Assembly (NCBI GenBank): GCA_964023205.1
Contig: OZ026842.1
Location: 38,331,501-38,395,500, forward strand
Direction of reading: 5' to 3'
From: Lutraria lutraria
Taxonomy: Eukaryota; Mollusca; Bivalvia; Venerida; Mactridae
Length of the DNA: 64,000 bases
Positions 34,322 to 45,599 of the stretch are shown here, one piece after another; within the stretch, counting starts at the first letter, position 1; each line of letters starts with the position of its first letter. The notes beneath the pieces were generated by a model, which saw only the letters and a program-made list of their open reading frames with translations, was not told the DNA's origin and ran no database searches. Position numbers and translations under genes: made by a program.

Positions 34322-35851
34322 CATTAGGTCCCCAAACCTACAGAAAGAAAGACACAGGAATGCGTTCGATTCACTGTGCGGAACGTTCCGAACTGACAGA
34401 ACAGGAATAAAATGGTAAGGAACAGTGTTCTGGACAAGTATTGATTGTGCCCGAAAAGGAAGTGGTGTGGCGAGAACAGTGACGTCATTACGCGTGGACA
34501 AAATGACCGACAATGTTTTCAGGCAATGCGGAATGTTTTTCGCCACAGAACTAGCCACAGAGGGCACGTAAGTGTTCAGAATTTCGTAAACTACGTGAAA
34601 TAAAAGAAAAAAGTCCGTGTATACCTCATTGCTTTTCAGTTTTACTAATGATTGTGTACAGAACAGATTGTAATAATGTTTTATTCCAATCACGGGTCTG
34701 ATCTGGGCTTCTGTCATATATAACATATAATAAATAAACAATCTTTTATTAGCCTATAAGTTAATGAGGCGTACCAGTTGTACCCCTTTCTAAGATCTGT
34801 TTATTAAATGGCTAACAACTGAGAAACCATAAATTCAGTCAATGTGACTTCTACTAATATCATTTGCCGCCATATTGGTTTTAGTACTTTCTGTGCCGCG
34901 GCATTCGATTCCGGAACAGGTTATGTACAAGTACAGCACAGTGGATCGAATGCGGCCATTGTTAGACTAGAATAAAAGAACGAGAGACGGTTAGACTAGA
35001 ATAAAACAAACCCTCGATATTTGCATTTTATTCTTTCTACTCATGTTCCAAAAGTCTGATTGCACCAAGCCGATAATAAAACAAATAAAAAAGATAATTA
35101 AATAAAGTCCTTTATTTAGACATGGCACCATTGATCCATCGCTCCTTCACACCAACCGAATTGCGGTAACTTAATTTTACGTTTAATGACATATAGAAGT
35201 TTCTTTTTGAACTTCTTTTCGCAGAGTAATTCAGTAAACTAGTGGTATAATGCATGGTGTTGAAATTGTCAAAAAGTAGTGCCTAGAAATCATTTAGGAT
35301 GATTATAATGAATCAAATTCTATGTCAAAATGAAGCTGAAGCACTCTACAGTCGGAAATATCTTCCCAATTTCATGATAATTTACGTAATCCGCCCCTTA
35401 CTTTTGCGAAGCGGAAATTGCCTACCATTCATTAAACCATCCATTTCTTTTACCTCCCCCATTCTTATCCATCAATTCACGAGGTGATGGCATGGAGTCA
35501 ATTTCCAACTGTTAATAAATGTTATATAGCTTTATATTCCACCAATTCCTTTGTATGATCGTATTCTCCAGACATAAGAGTAGTTTTAAAAATGATCTGT
35601 TAACTAAATAGTAAAGACTATATATCAGAGCAACACTGTTCTATGCAAGTAACTGTCACTTCATATAAATCATTTGAATAAGCCATGGAGGACGAACGGT
35701 TTCGGAAGACTGAACATACACATGTTGTACCATATGTTTGTAATTATGAGCCCTAGATTAATAGACTTAGGGTTCTCCATCCTGAATTGTGTGTGTGGAC
35801 CTCAACTAAAGACAGGTCACAGAAGACACAATCATCTAAAATACATACATG

Positions 35852-36015
35852 TATGGTACAACCTCTCCAGATCGGTCATCTCTTTAGCAACAACAGCATG
35901 ATTTTTCCCACTGCACTATTTAATTATTGATTTAACCTCTTTCGAGCAACAACCTCTCAACTGCAACATAATTTTGCTACTCACAAAGGTGTTGATTTGG
36001 ATGGGTTGCACTGTA
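35852..36015. mobile_element. Short pogo-like MITE, copy A
   Basis: Left end TATGGTACAACCTCTCCAGA, right end GGTTGCACTGTA. The internal motifs (CAACAACCTCT, AGCAACAAC) match copy B at 42605-42780. Confidence 0.55.
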
Positions 36016-36540
36016 CATATGTTTCGATGACAAGCAATATTTTATTCAGAAAAAGCTCATACATGTAAGGTCTGTTTTATTTACCGTGCCCGAGAACTCA
36101 TCGCTATGAACATGCATGACTCTTGATTAACAATCTTTAAAAAAATAGCTGACGTTTTTTTATACGTTCTTGACAATTATTATTTCGTGTTATTTATCAT
36201 GGTTTTATAGATTTTTAATTCTTAATTATGCGAGCGAGCGAAACATTCAAGAGAATGATGTCATTTAGCGTCTTTTTACATTTTTATCGAATCAATTTAA
36301 CTTAATTATAACTTATTTTTCTTCTTTACACTGCATTAAATGGTCGTATACAACCACGCCGTAAACAATACAGCTCATGCCATTGATTTATGTTGTAACG
36401 TAAACAGCTTACAGTGATCTGTACGAGTATAATGTGTGTGAAGAACGTATGAAGATGACGTAAGCTGTATGCGTTTGAAAAAACATATAATGCTTTTCAA
36501 ACAGGTTTTGTCGTCTATAGCTCACTAGGTCAGTATCCTG

Positions 36541-36925
36541 TTTTTAAAGACGTCATCATCAGCACTATTATCAGTATCGTCTTCATCATTATCATCAATG
36601 TAATCATCGTCATTGTCATCACAAGCATCATTGTCAGTATAATCATTATCATAATTATTGTCATTATTATCATCACCATTGTCATGATCTGGATCATCGT
36701 CGAAGAAGTAGTAGCCAATCACTATCACAGCACAGGCTTCATTTACAGTTTACGTGATATTGATCATACCACGCTGATAACGATTATGGTGACAAGGCGT
36801 TACTGATAATGGTGATGACGCTAATGATTATGAGTGTTGTGGTGATAGTAATTTTGTTGATAATTGCGATGATATCAATGATAATGATACTGATGATGAT
36901 AATGGTGGTGGTGGTTGTAGTGGGA
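36541..36925. repeat. Paired ATC-rich and GAT-rich microsatellites
   Basis: 36545-36700 is an imperfect run of CATCAT/TCATTG. 36790-36920 is an imperfect run of GATGAT/GATAATG. The two are complementary and could fold into a long stem. Asp-rich and Met/Ile-rich frames read across them are artefacts of the repeat. Confidence 0.8.
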
Positions 36926-37009
36926 GTTGATCATGCTGCACCTAGCTGCAGCTATTGTTGCTATATATACGGGGATATAAAGCATCTTAACACATACTGC
37001 TTACTATGA

Positions 37010-39000
37010 ACTGTATTCGTCGTAATCTGTATAAATCGTTACAATGCAACCAAGGAATATTATACAAATAATTGAAATCGATGAGTACAGTCTTAAATTC
37101 TTGTTACATCCATTTCTTTTTAATATACAAGTAATTACATCCAGATGAAAGATGTTTCCCTCAGGCAATCATTAATAATTCCAAAGACCTGTAATTTGAT
37201 TCTTATTTTTAATATTGTATGCCTTGTATATTAATACACTACTTGCAGTAAATCTTGTTGAAATATTACTTTACTGTACACAATTTCGAAGCAAAAACGT
37301 CCTTATCATGTCATATAAGCATTCGAAGAATCCAATAAATATGTGTTAATAAGGATGATAACGTTGACTGATACATCAGAGAGTCTCATTCGATTAATTG
37401 AAACGAAGAGATGCCGGAGAAAGCACTGTATTTTGTTTAAGAGAATTTTGCTGATTGTACGAATAGCGAGGTATAAATACGTTGTGAAGAAAGTACAAAA
37501 TGTACTTTAATTAGGAAATAATTTTACTGAGTAGTTAATATCATAGTCTGGAGTTCCTTCCCCTTACACAATGTTATCGGGTCAGGCAAAGAGTATGGGT
37601 ATTTTCTTATATCAAGTGCTTGTGAGGGTTGGTAATGAATCCTATTTATATAATATATATCATAGATGTCCGTTTTTTAGATGATCACAAAATATTTTTT
37701 TGAAACTATAAAGACTCACGTCCGAAATTATAGCTACTTCATGAAAGTATATATACATGTATCAACACATAAGAATGATCATTAAAATATCCCACCGCTG
37801 TTACAATATTAATACATAAACAATTAAAATTAGGCATAACAACAAATTGTCAGTCAAAATAAGAATATTCCGTTGCCTGTACATTACCACTTAAGGCCAC
37901 CATTACTGAGCTTTGCCAGACTAATTGTATAGCACGTCCGGGAACCAAACTATTAATATGATATTATGGTATAGCCTGGTGCCCGGCGTTATCACAAATG
38001 CAGCAGTTAGGGACAGGTAATCCAGACTAAGCATGCATATTCATGCACGGCGTGTAGAATTGAATTACCTCAGTCATAGATCATATCAACATTATATAAT
38101 AATAAAAAAGTAAAAATCTTATTTTGCAATGATAAAATACCACAAGAAAATAACTGTGCATATTAACAAAATAAATGGCTTTAACTTGTCATTTGATTTG
38201 AAATATCAACCGCTATATTAATTAATTATCAGACAGGAAAAAAAGATGTGTAGCTTTGTGCTGAAAATCTATTGATCTTGCACTGAAGAAACATTATAAA
38301 TGTTCGCATACGATAGAACAAGAAAATCTTGCACTGTGTATTGTCATTATCCAGTAAGTTAGACCTTTCTATGTTTGAACGGGGTTCAGATAAAACTTAC
38401 AAGATAACTATAAATATATAGCAAAACTAAATTAAGTTTATTTAATAAATTTGTTTATATCTTCATGATTTGTCCTACAAAAAACAAAAAATTTACAAGC
38501 CATATATAAACCGCGAGAATATTTCAATTACCATGTGCTTAAACTGTCGCACATATCTGCTGTTTAAGTCATTCGTGTACATTCTGACTGCCGAAGTTAG
38601 CATGGTTGTGGTAACTACAAGGTCATTACAAGCAACAGTTAAATCCTTAATACACATATAGAGCCAACCTTTGATGACAATTACAGTCTAACAAATGAGT
38701 GTCCTGATGGCTTAAACTAAAATATTAATCTGCAGTCAGAATCTTATCTGGGGGAACCAAATGTTTGTAGTTCCTTTTGCGTAATATAATATTATTGTTC
38801 CTGGTTATATGCTCATTACACTTGGACAGGCAGGTCGGGGCTTTTTTGTCTTTCAAAAGCGTGTGAAAAGGTTACGTAGTGAAAACGTGGGTGTACTGTT
38901 GTTCCTTGTCCTAATGAAGAGTCAATGATCGCGGGGAACAAGTAGGGTGTGGGTAACCATAATTAAACATTTCTAAGGCCATAGTTATACAACTGCATAT
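37010..39000. other. No recognised feature
   Basis: A/T-rich sequence with stop codons in all frames. I find no exon-like conserved segment, RNA gene or clear repeat. Confidence 0.4.
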
Positions 39001-39002
39001 GA

Positions 39003-39319
39003 ATACATAGTTCCAACATCTACAACACTTGTCTCCTTTGGCGACCATCTTGTATGGCAAAATTTACAATCATTGATAGAAGATATTTATATAATTGTGT
39101 TGGTGATTCTAAACTATATAGAATATTGTCACATGTGCCAACTATATTTGCTTAAACCCGATAGGCTTATGTTTTTTACAATTTTATTTAGTTACTTTAT
39201 TAAGTTATCTTTTATAAAATGACTGCTTTTCTGATATTTTTCTATTAAGCACATAAGAAATTTGCCATGCAAGATGGCTGCCAAGGGAGGTAAATATTGT
39301 AGAAGTGAGAACTATGTAT
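39003..39319. mobile_element. Foldback element with about 60-bp inverted ends
   Basis: ATACATAGTTCCAACATCTA...ACCATCTTGTATGGCAAA at the left is repeated inverted at 39258-39319 (about three quarters identical). The spacer is about 195 bp, A/T-rich and non-coding. Confidence 0.65.
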
Positions 39320-39887
39320 TGGGTCGTTTGTGCTACGCGCGTTCCAACTTTATTTGTTGACGAATCATTTAGAATAACGTTTGGCATCCTTACGGCCCTG
39401 TTTGTCGGACAAGTGATACATTATAGGTCCAAGAAATGTCTGTATTTAATTTCCGACCTTCACCGAGCTTTATGAAGCATTATAGAACAAACGAAAATGT
39501 AAGTTCGCTTTTGTACATTTTTTATTTAGCATGACAGTGCACCCAGTTTAAACACAGGACAACAACAAATCAACGTTATCACTAAATCGCGTGTGTGATG
39601 GACATTATTGCCATTGTTCATCCAGATATTGCTTTGAATTAAGTTTATTGATTAAAAATTAATAAACCACTGTCGCGAGTCTGCGTGAAGTTAAAAACGT
39701 GCAAACTGCTAGAATTCTTTTAAAGAATATTTTTTTCCTCTTTGTTTTAAGGTCGTGCCAATAGCCAAGGTTGTTTGGCGACCTTACCAGCATTAACTCT
39801 GTTGGACGCCCCAAGACTTACACTTAGATAGAAACTACGACAATCCGTATGCTTAATGAATAGCTACCTCGCAGGTGAAAATTATCT

Positions 39888-39975
39888 GACCCTGATTGGA
39901 ATCGAACTCACAGCAGTTAGAGGCTAGTGGTTGCTAGCCAGAGACCAAAACCACTCGACCATGGAGGCGCCCTCG
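39888..39975 (-). mobile_element. tRNA-derived SINE head
   Basis: The reverse complement has GCCTCCATGGTCGAGTGG (A box) and GTGAGTTCGATTCC (B box) at tRNA-like distance. It does not fold as a proper tRNA. Confidence 0.55.
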
Positions 39976-39994
39976 TGAAGAATAACAAGAAACA

Positions 39995-40475
39995 CTATAA
40001 CAAAGCGTTATAGGTAGACGAATTACAAGAAACATATTGGTTTATGTTTTTTGTATGAAGTTGCTTTTTTCATAAAGGATATTGACTGTATATTTTATTC
40101 AATCCTCCATTATGGAGAGTATAACATATTTACATGATATGAGTAATACACATATATTGACAATCATGAGTATTTGACAAATGAATAAATTCATGTATAT
40201 AGTTCACAAGCACACGGTAATATCATACCCTACATCAATCAAATAGAATAAACCCTAAATGTTAACAAATTCACCATAATCTGCTATGATACAACCACAT
40301 TGACCTCAGATATTATGCCACAAAACAGCCTATCTAGGTTTAACATCACAGAGAAATGAATGAATGATTTACTTACCTATCAACTATAAATAGATTCAGC
40401 CATTACCATTAGCCAATCAAACGGCCAGGATTAGCCAAACTAGTGATAGACACTATAAACTAATACTCATAAGCA
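39995..40475 (-). repeat. Dispersed repeat R2, inverted empty-site copy
   Basis: It matches the reverse complement of 44340-44402 plus 44990-45390, without the 587-bp element. Landmarks: GCGTTATAGGTAGACG, TTGGTTTATGTTTTTTGTAT, CCAGGATTAGCCAAACTAGT. 40480-42600 holds nothing named except short A-rich GAATAGAACA repeats near 40790-40965. Confidence 0.8.
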
Positions 40476-40789
40476 TAATTCGTCTAGAAAATACAAGAAT
40501 GTTAGTGAAGATAGAACAGTGTAAAGACACATCAAGGTAACTTTATAGCCTAACCCAAAAACACAGATCCGTGGAAATCCGCGGAATAACAATTCATCAG
40601 GATTAAAATACTGCAGTAGCAATGTTTGCAAATCAGATACAGTGATATATATTATGCTTACTAGTATATTACAATTTTCACAAATAAGCGAAATCAAAAA
40701 GATATACATTGTATATTCTACATTCATATATTTACACCATGTAATGCAAAAAAAAAACGAATTTCCAGAATTCACTTTTCAAATCAGCC

Positions 40790-40965
40790 TGAAATAGAAC
40801 GTAATAATAGATAAAAGAATCAAACATATTAAAGTAGGATAGTACATAATCAAAACTGAATAGAACAGAACATATTAAACCTGAATAGAAAAAAAAACAT
40901 ATTGAAATTGGATAGAACAAATATATTAGAATTGAATAGAGCGGAAAATATTAAAGTAGAAAAGA
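40790..40965. repeat. Degenerate short tandem repeat
   Basis: About five units of 25-28 bp built on GAATAGAACA...ATATTAAA. A similar motif reappears at 42970-43000. Confidence 0.5.
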
Positions 40966-42604
40966 GATCGTCAAGCAATCATTTTCACAAGCCATGTTCA
41001 ATTACTTTAAGAGTTAGTTTAATTTATTGTTCGGACTACTCACCAACACTTACACAATAATATTATACATAATTGCCGTCCTGAAATAGGAAAGCTGACG
41101 GAACATTTTCGGAAAATGATTATTGTACTATGTATGCAAAGTGTTTGGGCAGAACGAATACAAAACCTAGGCGCATTAATCAATTGCATACCAAAAAAAA
41201 AAAACAACAGGAACACAATTTTTAGAAGCGAAAGCCCATATAGCTACAAACCACTTTTTCTACTTTCAAGACAGTGACGCCTCTTACATGTACATCCGCG
41301 TTGAAAAATAGTACCACTTTAAGTATAAGTATATTTTGCAGACTTTGCAGTTTTGATATATGTTGGAGATGTATATTGCAGAATTCTGTTAATTTTGATA
41401 GCATGTGCAATATTTTGTAATTTAAACTGTAAAACTAACAAGTACAATAATTAAGTATTCATCCGCACAAAAGTTTCATTCATGATCTGTCCAGGAAATA
41501 GAGTTTACTACATGTAAAAAATTGAAGTCTGTCTCTGAGAGTAGTCAGATTACATACTGACATAAGGTCAGAAGTTCGGTATGCAGTATAACGGATGGTT
41601 TATATACTAGCAGTATACAGATCAAAACACTGAAGGCATTGCATTTGTTTGGGTTTTCAAAATATGCCGTAGCTTGTAATGTGTCGACTCTTAGCAATTT
41701 CTTCCAGGCAAACAGTTGTGAGGTGAAGCCTTTTCTTGGAAATTGTAGTTAATTGGCCTAAATATGATATAATGTACTTGAACTTCAAATTCATAATGAT
41801 GATAAAACAGGCCTTTATACACATTTAAACTTCGCTCCTTTTTTATTATTTTCTGATGACATATTGGAAATGTTTATTTCAACTGAGACAGAGTCTGGAA
41901 AATACGGATAACGTGTGAGAATTGATTACATTAGGAACGACTTATATTTAAGATGAAAGAGCACGTTAAGGTTGTCTACTATTAGAATACAAATCTTTTT
42001 ATTTGTGATTGTGTTCTAGTATTGTCTTACTGTGTCAAAATGTAAACTAGTTGTCAGAAATGATTTATCTTTTCACAAACTGGCCTTGGTTTAATATCTT
42101 CTAAAAAGGCTTCTTGACATTCGTTTCAAGTCTTATTTGATTTTTTTCTTGTTGATTGCTGAACCATTACAATGAAGAACCACATAATCTGGCTGATAAT
42201 AAGGAGAACTGTAAAATTTAATTAAAGAAGTTTTCCGCTATGATTGTAATATGCAGTGCTTTAAGCATGGAGTTGGGAGCGTGATCAAACAATAATTGTT
42301 CTCAGAACCGTCGATTGTGTGGAAAAGGGGGGCGTTCGTAATAGATAAAGAATCTGAGATAGAAATACATAAGAACTGCTGCTTTTGAATAAGTTCATAC
42401 TAACCATATAAAAAGCAATTCATCTTCTCGTCATGATTCTGTTTCCACTGTAAAGTCTACTGCCCACAAGTGTTACCGGGCGAATAAGTACACACTGAGA
42501 GAACCTTTATTGGTAATAATAAAAGGTAATAAAATAAGAGAGCCAAGTAATGCCTATTAATGAAGAATGGACGGGCGTCATACTTTTACTTGACAGACAA
42601 TATA

Positions 42605-42780
42605 TACAGTACAACCTATCCAGAGCGGCCCTCTGTAGAGCAACAACCTCTCTATAACAACACATTCGTTTCCCCAAGCTGATATTACTATAAATCTAAC
42701 CTCTGTAGAGCAACAACCTCTAAACAACGGCCACTATTTGTAGCTCCCACAGGGTGTTGCTCTACAGAGGTTGTACTGTA
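42605..42780. mobile_element. Short pogo-like MITE, copy B
   Basis: TACAGTACAACCT at the left and AGGTTGTACTGTA at the right are perfect inverted ends flanked by TATA. The interior repeats CTCTGTAGAGCAACAACCTC twice. There is no ORF. Confidence 0.75.
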
Positions 42781-43021
42781 TATATATAGAAATCACATAA
42801 GGTAGGCCTACAAGTTGAATTAGAAGCTACTTGTAATACTATTAGTCTCAAAAATACATAGACGATTCATTACAACACAAAATGCATAGCATTGAAGGGA
42901 TAGATAGTTGGTAAAACACGTATATACACACTCTATGTAGATGTTAATATCAAGAACAGAAAATAAAAATTAAAACAGAACAGAACAGAGCATATTAAAT
43001 GCTGTCGTTGACCGCGTGTGT

Positions 43022-43313
43022 AAAAAGTCCCATTAGCCTTTTGCTATAAAAAATATATACAAAAACAAAGAACTGCTGATATTAATTATCCCAAGATAAT
43101 AATTACCGACGAGACGACCCATTTTCTTCTAAAAAACACTCATTTCACTGTTAATTTTGCTTTTGTAAACTTGAAATAAATAGAGCGCGTGAGGTCACTT
43201 TATGCCGTGTGCATAACATGACTGCTGGAAAACACAGCTGTTCTATAAATAATATTTTTTCAATGATATTGAAAAAAGTGCGATGATGATTTCGGAAACA
43301 TTTTTGAACAGGG
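43022..43313 (-). repeat. Dispersed repeat R1, second piece (inverted)
   Basis: Reverse complement of about 23700-23975, including ATTATCCCAAGATAATAATT and TTCAATGATATTGAAAAAA. Its continuation is at 45385-45500. Confidence 0.75.
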
Positions 43314-43636
43314 TTGCTTGCAACCTTGTTCTTGGTTACTACCAGTTTTCGACGCTCATCTATAGCAGAATCTAAAAATAGCTTTAATGGCTTCCCCTAT
43401 CACAACAAAAAAAATAGTTCCAAGGAGAAGATGGTATTCGGTCATATCTGGTTTACGCTGTCCATATAAAACGACTTCGGTGTAAAGATTATATGTAATA
43501 TATGTTGCTTAATGAATGGTATCAAATGAAATACATTAAAACAAAAGTCGAACATGATGAGATTACTGCGCAGCTGAAACTATTGACAGTCGATTCATAT
43601 GTATATGAAAAACGATTTACCTAAAAGCATGGAGAT

Positions 43637-43712
43637 TGGTGGTCCAGCAGTTAGGATGCTTGATTACGGAGTGAGAGTTCCTATGTTCGATACTCAGTAG
43701 TAGCATATTTTT
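43637..43712 (+). mobile_element. tRNA-derived SINE head
   Basis: TTGGTGGTCCAGCAGTTAGG (A box) and TATGTTCGATACTC (B box) followed by a T-rich tail. Confidence 0.5.
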
Positions 43713-44149
43713 TTTATTTATATAAACTTTTTTTTTCAAATGATTATCTAAGATATCAAAGTGAAAGTATAGTTGTGTTAAAAAATGTATTTCAATGAAA
43801 TAAAAACAAATCTAAATAAAAGTCTAAATCATAATTATATGCAGTTTTCATGAAAAATTGATAAAAACAATATCAATAATCAACAAACTGCCTAATACAT
43901 GTAAATAAATGACTATTATTTTCAGTGATAAATATGATATCGGACCTATTTGGGACCGGTATCATAATTTCGTGGCAGCTGCTGCATGGGTTCATGTGTT
44001 TTGTACAACATCGGACTGACCGAAACAAATACATAGGTTGCATCATCTAGATATCGGGCCTGTTTTAAAGGTTCATATGAAAACTACAGTAGTAACAAGG
44101 TATATGTAATACATACTAGTTAAGAAGTGATAACTATGTATTCATTGAA

Positions 44150-44250
44150 AGGTATGACCTGCAGCGACCGGGAATCGAGCCCAGATTGCCGAGTTACAAA
44201 TCCAGGCACTAACCACTGGACCACGTTAGTGGCTGTGTGTGTGTGGCACT
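44150..44250 (-). mobile_element. tRNA-derived SINE
   Basis: The reverse complement has ACGTGGTCCAGTGGTTAGTG (A box), GGGCTCGATTCCCGGTCG (B box), and ends GGTCATACC. This is the clearest SINE in the window. Confidence 0.65.
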
Positions 44251-44402
44251 CTGATAATACAACTGTCTAACCTCAGGATCATACCCTATTCTTCAGGCGC
44301 TATCAGCGCTTTGATTCTTATACTTCACTATATGTACTTACGAGTATTTGTTTATTATATAGCTGTTTGCGAGTACTTACTGTAGTGTCTATTACTAGTT
44401 TG

Positions 44403-44989
44403 TATGGTGGCTGATTTCTATGGTGGCTGATTTCTGCCATTTCATATCTTCGTGTGTTCGCCCCCAAAAGTCGAAGCACGCCGACACGAACACACGATAA
44501 ATTGCGCAGAACCATTACACATATTATTGAATTGCAAAACTATTATACGATGGACTAGATTTATTGTTCTGCGCATGTCTACCGGAAGGCGAAGACACGA
44601 CGACACGAAACCTTGCACATTATCGTGCGTTCGTGTCTTCGTCCTTCAGGGCGAAGCACGCCGGCACGACGACACGATAATGTGCAATGTTTCGTGTCGT
44701 CGTGTCTTCGCCTTTCGAGGCGAAAACACGAACACTCGACAAATATAGGGCGCCGATACGACGATTTCATACCCGCCGACACGAAACTCTACAAGAGTAG
44801 ATTTCGTGTGTTCGCCTATCAAAATTTCGTTATTTCGCCTTCAATATTTCGTGTCTTCGTGTGTTCGCCCTCTAAGGTCGAAGGCGAAGACACGACAAAT
44901 GATCAATTTATCGTGTGTTCGTGTCGGCGTGCTTCGACTTTTGGGGGCGAACACACGAAGATATGAAATGGCAGAAATCAGCCACCATA
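44403..44989. mobile_element. 587-bp foldback MITE with 6-bp target duplication
   Basis: AGTTTG flanks both sides (44397-44402, 44990-44995). The ends TATGGTGGCTGATTTC and GAAATCAGCCACCATA are inverted. An almost perfect inverted stretch of over 80 bp follows (44418-44503 against 44907-44989). A second nested inverted pair lies at about 44583-44640 and 44650-44720. The interior is built from TTCGTGTCTTCG-type motifs. Left end TATGGTGGCTGATTTC is duplicated in tandem. Open frames read through it are by-products. Confidence 0.88.
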
Positions 44990-45500
44990 AGTTTGGCTAA
45001 TCCTGGCCATTTGATTGGCTAATGGTGATGACTGAATCTATTGATAGTTGACAGGTAAGTAAATCATGAAGGCATTGCCTAGATAAGTTGTTGTGCGGCC
45101 ATTTGAAGTTCAATGTGGTTGTATGATAGTGCTCAGATTTATGGTGAATTCGTTAACATTTAGGGTTGATTCTATTTCATTGATGTAGGGTATGATATAA
45201 CCATGTGCTTGTGAACTATATATATGAATTTATTCATTTGTCAAATACTCATATCATTTAAATATTTCATACCCTTGGATTGAATTTAATATACAGACAA
45301 TATCCTTTATGAAAAAAGCAACTTCATACAAAAAAACATAAACCAATATGCTTCTTGAAATGCGTCTACCTATAACGTTTTGTTATTTCTTGCTATAAAG
45401 TATGCTCGGGAGGAAAACACATCGGATTCCTCTGTTATAGGACAAATAGAAACTATTACGACCGATAAATTTGTATACTTATTGGACTGTATGGGATATA
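44990..45500 (+). repeat. R2 right flank and R1 first piece
   Basis: 44990-45384 is the R2 continuation matching 39995-40440 inverted. 45385-45500 matches 23575-23700 inverted. The 72-codon frame at 45380-45598 starts in repeat R1 and has no other support. Confidence 0.7.
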
Positions 45501-45599
45501 TTTGTATTTGCAATAACTTTTGTAAACAAATGACAATATTACCATTGTCATTTACCTATATGTTTAAATTATATATACTATGTACTCATGGACTGTAAA

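Larger units (their letters stand above)
43314..45384 (-). mobile_element. About 2.07-kb insertion splitting repeat R1
   Basis: It is absent from the R1 copy at 23575-23975. One end has the hairpin GAACAGGGTTGC/GCAACCTTGTTC (43316-43341). The other end reads AACAAAACGTTATAGGTAGACG in reverse, and a related end occurs at 39995. It contains R2 sequence, two SINE heads and the 587-bp foldback element. No protein-coding frame was recognised. The boundaries are inferred from the R1 comparison. Confidence 0.5.

Noticed and set aside
36525..36728. Asp-rich 67-codon minus-strand frame
   Set aside because: It is a translation of the ATC/GAT microsatellite; all frames give low-complexity peptides.
43637..44250. 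tRNA genes
   Set aside because: The A- and B-box sequences are present, but they do not fold into a complete cloverleaf and the bodies match dispersed repeats. Called SINEs instead.
44452..44966. Overlapping Arg/Cys-rich open frames on both strands
   Set aside because: They are by-products of the TTCGTGTCTTCG palindromes in the 587-bp foldback element.
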